A model generated the notes under the pieces. That model searched no databases and was not told the origin of the DNA. It was given only the letters and a program-made list of their open reading frames with translations. Both the position numbers and the translations under genes were made by a program. Below, in pieces: positions 38,128 to 45,640 of a stretch of 64,000 nucleotides of DNA; the stretch's first letter is position 1; the number at the start of each line of letters is the position of its first letter. The stretch is from Salinispira pacifica. GTDB taxonomy: Bacteria; Spirochaetota; Spirochaetia; DSM-27196; Salinispiraceae. The DNA is taken from contig NC_023035.1 in assembly GCF_000507245.1 (NCBI RefSeq), forward strand, positions 2,895,570 through 2,959,569, written 5' to 3'.

Positions 38128-39078
38128 ATGGGATGCGGTTTCGGAGGAAGGATGTACAGGAGCTCTGCTGTCAGAAAAAGATACAGTTCCACCGTTGAAT
38201 GGACCCGTCCCGGGGATGATGTACTCTTTTTCAGATGGAGCAGTTCACCCCGGGATATGTATCATGCCGAACAGATACGCATCCTGCCGGGACAGAGTCT
38301 TTTGTGCATCCACAACTCGGTATGTACGGCCATCCTCAAGGAACCCGGCCTGTATGATCTGCAGGGAAACGGCAGGGAGTTCTGGTCAAAAGTGGAAGCG
38401 GCCCTGGAAGATACGCCATCCCGGGACGGAGGCCCAGGATCCTCCCCCGCCTTCTTTTTTGCACGCACAGGTGAACTTCCCTCCCAGAGCTGGAACAGCG
38501 GAACATATCTCAGGTACGAAGAACCCCGGGAAGGCGTCCGTATGCTGCTCAGACTATTCGGCAGCTACCGGGTGAAACTGGTGAACCCCGACAGCTATTT
38601 CGTGAACCTGGGTGAAAATATCGGAATATACTCCCTCTCCCGCTTCAGGAATGCAATGACCAGACGGATGCCCGATATTATTGCCGAGTTCCTGAAAACC
38701 GCGGAGCTGAGTCACACAGACTTTGAAGAATCCAGGGAAGATTTATCGGTGAAACTTGAAGAGGTAATGAAACGGGCCTGTACACCCCTGGGGCTGGAAA
38801 TCTTTGATACCCGTATTGAAGGGATGGTGTATGAAGAAGAGGACAGTTCCCCGGACAGAACTCCCTCAGACAGCGGCAACTCCAGGGTTCGGGAGAAAGA
38901 GCCTGCCGAAAGCCCGGTTCCGGAACAGCTGAGTGAACAGCCCCTGGAACATAGTGAGAAAGATGATTCCGACCCGCTGGTTCACAGACTTGAGAGTCTG
39001 AAAAAGATGCTTGACCGTAAGCTGATCACCCCGGAAGAATATCAGACGAAAAAGGAAGAGATCCTGGCGAAGCTGTAA
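38128..39078 (+). CDS. SPFH-domain protein with C-terminal SHOCT domain
   Basis: About 316 residues. The N-terminal SPFH (virion-core/YdjI-like) domain opens STVEWTRPGDDVLFFRW, includes FGSYRVKLVNPDSYFVNLG and runs to about residue 240. A hydrophilic linker full of Glu, Ser and Pro leads to a SHOCT tail (LESLKKMLDRKLITPEEYQTKKEEIL). Relatives form cytoplasmic or membrane-associated scaffolds; the role is unknown. It begins 2 bp after the UbiB gene. ATG 38152 is an alternative start with a better GGAGG just upstream, and it would remove a Gly-rich tip. The pairing with a membrane-lipid kinase hints at envelope organisation. Confidence 0.85.
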   Translation: MGCGFGGRMYRSSAVRKRYSSTVEWTRPGDDVLFFRWSSSPRDMYHAEQIRILPGQSLLCIHNSVCTAILKEPGLYDLQGNGREFWSKVEAALEDTPSRDGGPGSSPAFFFARTGELPSQSWNSGTYLRYEEPREGVRMLLRLFGSYRVKLVNPDSYFVNLGENIGIYSLSRFRNAMTRRMPDIIAEFLKTAELSHTDFEESREDLSVKLEEVMKRACTPLGLEIFDTRIEGMVYEEEDSSPDRTPSDSGNSRVREKEPAESPVPEQLSEQPLEHSEKDDSDPLVHRLESLKKMLDRKLITPEEYQTKKEEILAKL

Positions 39079-39153
39079 TGCGCCGGTTCCCGGCTGCCGA
39101 CCCCAAGCTGCGAAGCTTCCACGGCTGCCCCCACCCGGACAGCGGCGGGCCCG

Positions 39154-39233
39154 GGCCGGCCGGATTCCCTTGGGTACCCCGCTAAACGGCAACGGCCCCC
39201 TGGCCGGCCGGATTCAGGAAGCACCCCGCTAAA
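39154..39233. repeat. imperfect 32-bp direct repeat at the 3' end of the fructosamine-kinase-like gene
   Basis: Two copies (39154-39186 and 39202-39233) share GGCCGGCCGGATTC and ACCCCGCTAAA, separated by 7-8 unlike bases. The second copy contains the TAG of the minus-strand gene, so the 3' end of that gene appears duplicated downstream of itself. Confidence 0.8.
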
Positions 39234-40200
39234 ACCCCAGACTGGAAAGGATTCCCAGTACAGACGACCGGTATCCCCCTCCGAACAGATTCAGATGGTT
39301 CAGCATATGATACAGATTATAGAGATCTCTGCGGGTATGGTACTCCCTATCTACGGGCAGCACCTCCCGGTATCCCCGGTAGAAGGAGGAGGGGAAGCCG
39401 CCGAACAGTTCGGTCATGGCAAGATCCGCTTCATTATGCCCGGCGTAGACCGCAGGATCAATGAGCACCCCTTCGCCCCGGCTGCTGAACAGATAGTTTC
39501 CGGACCATAAATCGCCGTGGAGCATGGAGGCTTTCGGGCGCCGGGGCAGAAAGTCTCCCAGCCTGTTCATGAGCTGCTTCATCCGTTTCTCCAGGGCGGC
39601 ATCGGCATACCCGGCTCTCCCGGCAAGTTCCAGCTGGGAGCCCAGCCGCCGGGTACGGAAAAAATCCACCCAGTCCGCCTCAGCCCCGTTGCTCTGGGGG
39701 CTCAACCCGATGTAATTGTCCCGGAAAAACCCGTAACCGCCCTCCTGTGAATGACTCCCGGAGAACAGAGAATACAGATCCAGGCTGTGAAGAGTTGCCA
39801 GCTCTGCGCCGAACTCAAGGGTCTGTTCCGGGGAGGGACGGCCGGGCTCGATGTAGGCAATGAGAATGCCCGTATCCATTACCCCGTACACTTCGGGAAT
39901 CCTGAGGCTGCTGCAGCCGGCTTCCCGGGCAGCGGCTTTCAAAGCAAGAAGCCCCAGTGCTTCGGAGCGGAACAGGGACGGTTCCGCCCGGGACTGGTAT
40001 TTGTACACCAAAGGCGGAAGTGAGGAATGACTGAGGATCAAAGCGCGGTTAATGCAGCCGCCGTGAAGATCCCGGCTGCTGCATTCCCCGGAATCCGAAA
40101 CGGCTGAATTGGAAATTGTTTTCAAGGCCTCATTCAGGGAGGAGAAACGCAGGCCTTCATCAAGCCCCTGTGACAGTTCATTCAGACCGGAAATGCTCAT
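39229..40200 (-). CDS. fructosamine kinase family protein
   Basis: A 323-residue protein with an aminoglycoside-phosphotransferase-like fold. Visible are the kinase N-lobe KYQSRA, the catalytic HGDLWSGNYL near 230 and the metal-binding IDPAVYAGHNEADLAM. This block is characteristic of fructosamine-3-kinase/ribulosamine kinase (COG3001), which phosphorylates glycated protein amines so that the sugar falls off. It overlaps the phosphatase gene by 4 bp (ATGA). Some family members act with a low-molecular-weight phosphatase; that pairing occurs here. Confidence 0.9.
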   Translation of the reverse strand: MSISGLNELSQGLDEGLRFSSLNEALKTISNSAVSDSGECSSRDLHGGCINRALILSHSSLPPLVYKYQSRAEPSLFRSEALGLLALKAAAREAGCSSLRIPEVYGVMDTGILIAYIEPGRPSPEQTLEFGAELATLHSLDLYSLFSGSHSQEGGYGFFRDNYIGLSPQSNGAEADWVDFFRTRRLGSQLELAGRAGYADAALEKRMKQLMNRLGDFLPRRPKASMLHGDLWSGNYLFSSRGEGVLIDPAVYAGHNEADLAMTELFGGFPSSFYRGYREVLPVDREYHTRRDLYNLYHMLNHLNLFGGGYRSSVLGILSSLGF

Positions 40201-40694
40201 GTTCGCCCCGCAGTCTCTCCGGATTTCAGGGCATTCAGAATCTGTTCGCTGCTTCGCTCAACAATATCAAACACATCGTCGAACCCGTTCTGACCGCCGT
40301 AATAGGGGTCGGGAACATCCATTGAAGCATTTCCCCGGGGATCAAACTCCCGGAACATGTATATGGCCGCAGGATTTTCCGCTCCGGCGGCCATATCCTT
40401 GAGCTTGGAATAGTGGCCCCGGTCCATGGCGAAAATCACATCGTAGTATTCCAGATCAGACTGGATAAGTTTCCGTGCGGGATGGGAAAAGGGTACACCC
40501 CGCCGTGCTGCGGTACTTCGCATTCTGGGGTCCGCATCCTCTCCCACATGATACCCGTGGGTGCCTGCAGACTCCACTTCGAACTCATGGTTCAGCCCCC
40601 GGGTCCGGATAATGTGTTCAAAAACCGCATGGGCCAGAGGGCTTCGGCAGATATTTCCGGTACACACAAAGAGTACCCGTGTAGGATGTGTCAT
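40197..40694 (-). CDS. low-molecular-weight protein tyrosine phosphatase
   Basis: 165 residues. The active-site loop CTGNICRS (Cys at about residue 11, Arg at 16) lies at the N-terminus and the general-acid Asp in DPYYGG near 130. Both match the family. It dephosphorylates protein tyrosine or, in sugar pathways, small phospho-compounds; next to a fructosamine kinase a role with ribulosamine-type phosphates is also possible. GAGG lies before ATG 40694. A 4-bp ATGA overlap couples it to the kinase gene. Confidence 0.95.
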   Translation of the reverse strand: MTHPTRVLFVCTGNICRSPLAHAVFEHIIRTRGLNHEFEVESAGTHGYHVGEDADPRMRSTAARRGVPFSHPARKLIQSDLEYYDVIFAMDRGHYSKLKDMAAGAENPAAIYMFREFDPRGNASMDVPDPYYGGQNGFDDVFDIVERSSEQILNALKSGETAGRT

Positions 40695-40742
40695 GATAAC
40701 CTCGCTTATTACATACCGGTGCCAAACCGGTGCAGTATCTTA

Positions 40743-40776
40743 TGTATTATTACCGGGGGTGTATTATTACCGGGGG
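40743..40776. repeat. perfect 17-bp tandem duplication
   Basis: TGTATTATTACCGGGGG occurs twice in direct succession (40743-40759, 40760-40776). The second copy holds the last codons and stop of the minus-strand gene at 40767; the first lies in the gap before the phosphatase gene. Confidence 0.95.
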
Positions 40777-41564
40777 AAATTAAGGATCACCACCACCCCC
40801 ATGGACGGGTTGGAGACACTGATCCGCCCCCCATCCCGACGGATAATCCACAGGGGCTCGGCTCCGTTGGGCTCATTCCCCCCTTCCCCGCCCTCAGCAG
40901 CGGAACTGTCGTTTCCCATGGTCTCTACGTCGGATCGGGCAAAGGTCTCTTCCATAGCCCCGCGCTCCGTTTCATCAGGGGATCCGTTTGCAGATCCGCC
41001 TGCGGTTTCATTTGTGCTGATATTTCCCTGCTGATTCATATTCTGCCCCGGTGTCGCCCCGGGAGCTGAGTCAGCTGCTTCGGTGCTTTCCGGCGAAACC
41101 GTTTCCTCACCCAGCTCAGCGGGAACGGAATACCCCCGGGGAATGGAAAAAGCGCTGCGTTGCGAAGAAAGAGATCTTCCGGCCAGTGCCGGAGTCAAAT
41201 CGAAGAGCAGAGGGGCCAGGGAACCGTGGGCAAAAGGACCCGCGCCTTGTGAGGAAGTTCGGCTGGCATCGGCAGGTGCATTTTTTTCGGTGTTCCAGGA
41301 GGACGCCGGGAGATTCATGGAGGGAAATACCATGTATACCTGACGGAACATGGATGAAGATTCATACCTTCCCAGCATGCCCTCCTCGTTTCGGATTACT
41401 CCCCGGACAGCAGAACCGTTGACGGTTCCAGAATACACTGCGGCGGAATTCACATAAATATCCAGCTCAAAACTTTCCCCCCGGGAAAATGCCGAGCTTA
41501 ATCCTGCATCCTGGGCACTCAATTGCAACAGCATAAGTATTCCGAACCACACAGCCTGAATCAT
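40767..41564 (-). CDS. exported protein of unknown function
   Basis: A 265-residue protein with an N-terminal signal (MIQAVWFGILMLLQLSAQDAG). The first 120 residues look folded (FELDIYVNSAAVYSGTVNGSAVRGVI), the middle (about 155-235) is a low-complexity Glu/Gly/Asn/Ser/Ala stretch, and the end returns to IIRRDGGRISVSNPSMGVVVILNFPR. I do not recognise a family. The start overlaps the cytidylate-kinase-like gene by 4 bp (ATGA), so the two are translationally coupled. Its last codons lie in a tandem duplication. Confidence 0.7.
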   Translation of the reverse strand: MIQAVWFGILMLLQLSAQDAGLSSAFSRGESFELDIYVNSAAVYSGTVNGSAVRGVIRNEEGMLGRYESSSMFRQVYMVFPSMNLPASSWNTEKNAPADASRTSSQGAGPFAHGSLAPLLFDLTPALAGRSLSSQRSAFSIPRGYSVPAELGEETVSPESTEAADSAPGATPGQNMNQQGNISTNETAGGSANGSPDETERGAMEETFARSDVETMGNDSSAAEGGEGGNEPNGAEPLWIIRRDGGRISVSNPSMGVVVILNFPR

Positions 41565-42145
41565 GGACTCTCCTCTCCCGGTCCGAATCTCCTGAGAAGT
41601 TCATCAACCACCAGATCCAGCAGCTGATTGGGGTTGTTGGAACCTGCATCCAGGATCAGATCCGCAAAATCATAGGAATCATTATCTATATTATACAGTT
41701 TCAAATAGCGTTCGTGGTCCTGTCGGTCCCGCTCCCGGGTAAATTCCAGAATTTCATTAATGTCACCACCCTCACGCTGATGAATGCGCTGTACCCGTAC
41801 TTCATCCGGAGCATGAAGATATACGGTGAGATCCGCAGAGGCACGGGTAAGCCAGATAGCCAGCCGGGAGGCGAGAACACAGTTGCCCTCTTGGGCAAGC
41901 TCGACCTGTCTCCGGTCCACGATGCGGTCGACCTCATCGCTTGCGGCTGCCTGTCGCATAATCTCCTTCAGAGAAACACCCCGCTCTTCGGCCAGGCTGC
42001 GAAAGGTATAATTTATCAGATTCAGCCCCAGGGTACGGGCAATGAGACTGCTGGTGGTGGTATTTCCGCAGCCGCTCTTTCCGGAGACGGCAATGCAAAT
42101 GCGTCTTCCCTCTATGGATTTCTTCAATGTTTCTATTTTCGTCAT
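41561..42145 (-). CDS. cytidylate kinase-like nucleotide kinase
   Basis: 194 residues. The P-loop appears as SGKSGCGNTTTSSLIARTLG: the usual GKST is GNTT, so the Lys and Ser of a canonical Walker A are replaced at that place. It otherwise follows the cytidylate_kin2/AAA_33 pattern, with a lid region (ERDRQDHERYLKLYNID) and ADLILDAG. Archaeal-type CMP kinases and unknown regulators share this fold. Activity on CMP is likely but not certain. AGGTG precedes ATG 42145. A 12-bp tandem repeat array lies upstream. Confidence 0.8.
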   Translation of the reverse strand: MTKIETLKKSIEGRRICIAVSGKSGCGNTTTSSLIARTLGLNLINYTFRSLAEERGVSLKEIMRQAAASDEVDRIVDRRQVELAQEGNCVLASRLAIWLTRASADLTVYLHAPDEVRVQRIHQREGGDINEILEFTRERDRQDHERYLKLYNIDNDSYDFADLILDAGSNNPNQLLDLVVDELLRRFGPGEESP

Positions 42146-42234
42146 ATATCACCTGTGCCGGGGTTCGTCCCCACGGGTATGCCGCTGCCGGTTTCTGTGC
42201 CCGGGGTATACGCGGTATCTCTATTACTTTTTTT

Positions 42235-42318
42235 CCGTTCTGTCTGCCGTTCTGTCTGGCGTTCTGTCTGCCGTTCTGTCTGCCGTTCCGTCTGCCGTTC
42301 TTTATTCCGTTCTTTATT
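42235..42318. repeat. 12-bp tandem repeat array (7 units)
   Basis: Seven units of 12 bp: five CCGTTCTGTCTG-type (the third with G first, the fifth with one C for T) and then two CCGTTCTTTATT. It lies in the 211-bp gap between yicC and the cytidylate-kinase-like gene. The unit length is a multiple of three, but no credible reading frame uses it. Copy number is likely to vary between strains. Confidence 0.95.
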
Positions 42319-42356
42319 CCGGGGAGGCCTGATCGGTGCCTAATCCTTCCGGGACC

Positions 42357-43226
42357 CTATTCGATATTTCTCAGCTGTTCTCTGATATTTTCCAGGGCAT
42401 CCTTCATATCAATAACCGCAGCGGATATTTCCTTCAACAGATTTTTTGAGCCGATGGTATTGGTCTCCCGGTTCATCTCCTGGCAGAGGAAATCCAGCCG
42501 CTTCCCCACCGCACCTCCCCGGTTGAATTCATCGGTGAACTGCTGAATATGAGCCTGAAGACGGCTGATCTCCTCGTTAATGGAGTGCTTAACCAGAAGA
42601 GAGGCCAGTTCGGTGAGAATCCGGTCCTCTTCAATTCTGTCTCCAAGCACTTCCTGAAAGCGGCTTCGCAGCTGAGTGTTAATATGACTCTCGATCCGGC
42701 TTTCTTCATTCCGGATCACCTGGAAGGAATTTCCGAAACGCTGGAGCTGCTCCATAATGTCCCTGGCTGTGGACTCACCTTCACGCTGTCTGCTTTCATT
42801 AAACTCGGTCAGGGCCTGGCTGAAGGTGCTGCGGATAATCGGCAGCACATCTTCCTGATCCCGCTGCTTTTCCAGTTTGATAATCCCGTCAAACGCCATA
42901 AGATCCGAAAGGGAGGGCCTGTTTTTCAGGCGGTAGCGGCGTTTCAGCTGATTCATCGCATCCACCAGGGCTTCGGCCTGGGAGTCATCGATTCGCACCC
43001 GGGTCTGTTCGGCCCCGGACTGGAGGCGCAGATACACTTCCACCCGCCCCCGGCTGATATGGGTTTTCAGTTCATCCCGAAGCTCCTGCTCAAGTCTTCC
43101 AAGGGTGGAGGGCAGGGAGATCTGGGGATCCAGATATCGGTTGTTGTATCCCTTTATTTCAATGCTGAGGGTGAGGTTCTCGCTGCTGTACTCCCGGCTG
43201 GCATAGCCGGTCATGCTGTGTATCAT
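42357..43226 (-). CDS. YicC/YloC family endoribonuclease-like protein
   Basis: 289 residues, family length. The opening is MIHSMTGYASREY, RGRVEVYLRLQ lies in the N-terminal domain, and the C-terminus is GKRLDFLCQEMNRETNTIGSK followed by MKDALENIREQLRNIE, as in YicC/YloC. E. coli and B. subtilis members act as RNases or RNase adaptors on small RNAs and mRNA. AGGAGA lies before ATG 43226. It follows murC by 77 bp. Confidence 0.95.
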   Translation of the reverse strand: MIHSMTGYASREYSSENLTLSIEIKGYNNRYLDPQISLPSTLGRLEQELRDELKTHISRGRVEVYLRLQSGAEQTRVRIDDSQAEALVDAMNQLKRRYRLKNRPSLSDLMAFDGIIKLEKQRDQEDVLPIIRSTFSQALTEFNESRQREGESTARDIMEQLQRFGNSFQVIRNEESRIESHINTQLRSRFQEVLGDRIEEDRILTELASLLVKHSINEEISRLQAHIQQFTDEFNRGGAVGKRLDFLCQEMNRETNTIGSKNLLKEISAAVIDMKDALENIREQLRNIE

Positions 43227-43303
43227 CGGTTCTCCTGGTGAGGCTGCTGATCCGCCGGGATGCAGAACGCCATTTGCTCTCCGGCGGAACGGGAAGCTGT
43301 GTG

Positions 43304-44830
43304 TCAGCTGCTGCGGGCTTCAAGGGCATTCAGCACCATTCGGCCCACACGCCAGTTGTCCCCCGCTCCCATGGTAACAAAAATATCACCGGACTGCAGA
43401 TGTTTTTGGGCAAACTCTGCGGCTCCGGAAAAGTCCGGTATGTAGTGAACATGGGAATGATTCCGGGAAACCGCTTCTGCGAGATCCTCCCCCCGAATGC
43501 CCCAGCGGTTTTCTTCCCGTGCTGAAGCATAAATATCATTCAGAACAAGAACGTCCGCAGCCTGAAAGCATTGGGCGAACTCATCCTTCAGGGCAAAGGT
43601 CCGGCTGTAGGTGTGGGACATGAAATCCACAACAATCCGCCTGCCGGGATAAAAGTCCCGGAACCCCTGGAGTGTACCGGCGATTGCCCGGGGATGGTGG
43701 GCGTAGTCGTCAATTATGGTGATTCCTTTCGCCTGCCCCACCACCTCGCTGCGCCGTGTGGTTCCGGTGAACTGGCCCAGAGCGTCGGAAAGATCGTCAA
43801 ACCCGATGCTTCCCGCAGACTCACCGCCAAGGGAGACTATGGACTCAAGAAGAGCCAGGGCGCCGGCAGCATTCAGCACCGAGTGAACCCCGGGATACTG
43901 GAGGCGGATATCCCTTCTGGCGGGTTCGCCGCTCACCGGCCTGCCTACGGAGTCAGGATTCCTCGGCTGAACTGCACCGGGTACACGCTCAAGAGTGAAA
44001 CTCTGGCTTCCGGACTCCACCCGGTGATTACTGATGCGGTAACTTCTCAATGGTTCAAGTTCGGTTTCACCTGAACTGAACCCGTAGGGAATGTAGTTCA
44101 GCCCGGGATTGCCCGATGCATAGGACTCCACGGTCTGTTTTGCCCCTGGATCGTCGGCACAGTACACCACAGTACCTCCCGGGGGAAGCTTTTCCATGAG
44201 CTGGGTGAAGGCAAAACGCACATCAGCTTCATTTTCGAAATAATCCAGATGATCCGCTTCGATACTGGTAATCAGACACACCTGGGGATTGAAGTTCAAA
44301 AAGTGCCGGCGGTACTCGCAGGTTTCTGCCACAAAAAAATCGTTCCCCCCGCTGTAGGTGGGACTTCCCTGAAAATTGCTCACACCGCTTCCCACCAGAA
44401 CCTTGGCGGGAAGTTCCAGCCGGCGGATCATGGTTCCGATCATGGCGGTGGTTGTGGTTTTTCCGTGCACCCCCGCAACTGCCGCAAACGGAATACTCCG
44501 GGAATACGCCGCAAGAGCCGCAGAATATTCCATCATGGGGAGTTCCAGGGTGAGAACCCGCTGGAGTTCAGGATGGGTTTGGGGATCGTATGCGGAAGAA
44601 TAGATGATCAGCTCCGCATCGTACGGAACCTGATTGGCATCGAATCCCTGAAACACCGGAATACTGTTTTTTTTCAGAATTGCATCAGTATAGAACTGAT
44701 CCGCCACATCGGAACCGGAAACTTCAGCCCCTTCGTGTACCAGAAGCTCGGCAAGGGCGGCCATCCCCGTACCCTTGATGCCGATCATATATATTTTTAC
44801 CTGTGATAGTCTGCCCGACTGGAGTGTCAT
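43304..44830 (-). CDS. murC: UDP-N-acetylmuramate--L-alanine ligase
   Basis: A 508-residue Mur ligase. The N-terminal nucleotide-binding motif is GIKGTGMAALAELL, the ATP site GVHGKTTTTAMIG, EADHLDY follows the central domain, and the C-terminal domain has DDYAHHPRAI, HTYSRT and MGAGDNW. These favour MurC over Mpl. It adds L-Ala to UDP-MurNAc in peptidoglycan synthesis. An insert of about 30 residues follows the ERVPG stretch. It is not in a dcw cluster. Its promoter lies in the end of the upstream transporter gene, with -10 TAAGAT only 6 nt before ATG 44830 and no Shine-Dalgarno sequence. Confidence 0.93.
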   Translation of the reverse strand: MTLQSGRLSQVKIYMIGIKGTGMAALAELLVHEGAEVSGSDVADQFYTDAILKKNSIPVFQGFDANQVPYDAELIIYSSAYDPQTHPELQRVLTLELPMMEYSAALAAYSRSIPFAAVAGVHGKTTTTAMIGTMIRRLELPAKVLVGSGVSNFQGSPTYSGGNDFFVAETCEYRRHFLNFNPQVCLITSIEADHLDYFENEADVRFAFTQLMEKLPPGGTVVYCADDPGAKQTVESYASGNPGLNYIPYGFSSGETELEPLRSYRISNHRVESGSQSFTLERVPGAVQPRNPDSVGRPVSGEPARRDIRLQYPGVHSVLNAAGALALLESIVSLGGESAGSIGFDDLSDALGQFTGTTRRSEVVGQAKGITIIDDYAHHPRAIAGTLQGFRDFYPGRRIVVDFMSHTYSRTFALKDEFAQCFQAADVLVLNDIYASAREENRWGIRGEDLAEAVSRNHSHVHYIPDFSGAAEFAQKHLQSGDIFVTMGAGDNWRVGRMVLNALEARSS

Positions 44831-44836
44831 GCATGT

Positions 44837-44865
44837 ATCTTACGAAAATCAGGTTGCTTTGGCAA
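44837..44865 (-). promoter_or_regulatory. putative leaderless promoter of murC
   Basis: Minus strand TTGCCA (44865-44860), 17 bp, TAAGAT (44842-44837), 6 nt, ATG 44830. The -35 lies within the last codons of the thiamine-precursor ABC ATPase gene. Confidence 0.55.
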
Positions 44866-45640
44866 TAATTGTCCTGAGAATCTCCTGCATGGGCTCACGG
44901 GCGATCAGTTCACGGCTCCGGGGCCGGGGGGCGTCCACGCTGAAGCGCTGAATAATCCGGGCGGGACGGCTGCTGAGAAGAATTATCTCATCCGCCAGAA
45001 GCAGGGCTTCCTCGGGATCATGGGTCACAAGGATATATCCGGGCTGATGCTCTTCCACGTAATTCTGGAACCATTCATGCATTCTGCTTCGGGTTAGATA
45101 ATCAAGCCGGGAAAACGGCTCATCCAACAGGAAAAAATCCTGGCGGAACATGCAGCTCCGCATAAACGAGGCTCTTTGCCTCATGCCTCCTGAAAGCTGT
45201 TCGGGAAAATGGCTGCCGAAGCCTTCCAGGCCGAATTGGTCCAGCTGGTTCAGAACGCTCCGCCGGGCGTCCCGGGCCTTTTGCCCTTTGAGAATCAGGG
45301 GGAGGGCAATATTATCCGCCACGGTTTTCCATGGGAGGAGCAGGTCATCCTGCTGCATGTAGCTGATCCAGCCCTGGCGGTTGAGTACGCTCCGGCCCTG
45401 GAACCGCACCTCTCCCTGCTCGGGGCTGAGCAGTCCTGCAAGAATGTGGAGAAGCGTGCTTTTCCCGCAGCCGCTGGGTCCCAGCACCGCAGCCGAGCTG
45501 CCCCGGGGTACCGACAGGTGAATATTTTCCAGCACCTTCAGTCCGCCGTAGTAGTAATCCAGATCCCGGACATCAATGCCCGGGACCGGATTATCTGAAT
45601 TATTTCGGGAGATATTCATTCGTGAAGCTCGCTTCAACAT
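44849..45640 (-). CDS. ABC transporter ATP-binding protein (thiamine-precursor type)
   Basis: 263 residues. Walker A is GPSGCGKST, the signature LSGGMRQRASFMRS and Walker B DFFLLDEPFSRLD, and the arrangement is that of nitrate/sulfonate/HMP-type importers (SsuB/ThiZ). It ends a TPP-riboswitch operon, which points to uptake of a thiamine pyrimidine precursor. The start overlaps the binding-protein gene: ATG 45640 (41-bp overlap) or ATG 45619 (20-bp overlap); neither has a clear ribosome-binding site. Confidence 0.9.
   Translation of the reverse strand: MLKRASRMNISRNNSDNPVPGIDVRDLDYYYGGLKVLENIHLSVPRGSSAAVLGPSGCGKSTLLHILAGLLSPEQGEVRFQGRSVLNRQGWISYMQQDDLLLPWKTVADNIALPLILKGQKARDARRSVLNQLDQFGLEGFGSHFPEQLSGGMRQRASFMRSCMFRQDFFLLDEPFSRLDYLTRSRMHEWFQNYVEEHQPGYILVTHDPEEALLLADEIILLSSRPARIIQRFSVDAPRPRSRELIAREPMQEILRTIIAKAT

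Noticed and set aside
42042-42546. Plus-strand frames with tetrapeptide repeats over the 12-bp array
   Set aside because: The repeat unit is a multiple of three, so every frame stays open; there is no ribosome-binding site and they overlap yicC or the kinase-like gene.
43304-44830. Mpl (murein peptide ligase) instead of MurC
   Set aside because: EADHLDY, HTYSRT and the C-terminal MGAGD pattern fit MurC; Mpl-specific blocks are not seen.
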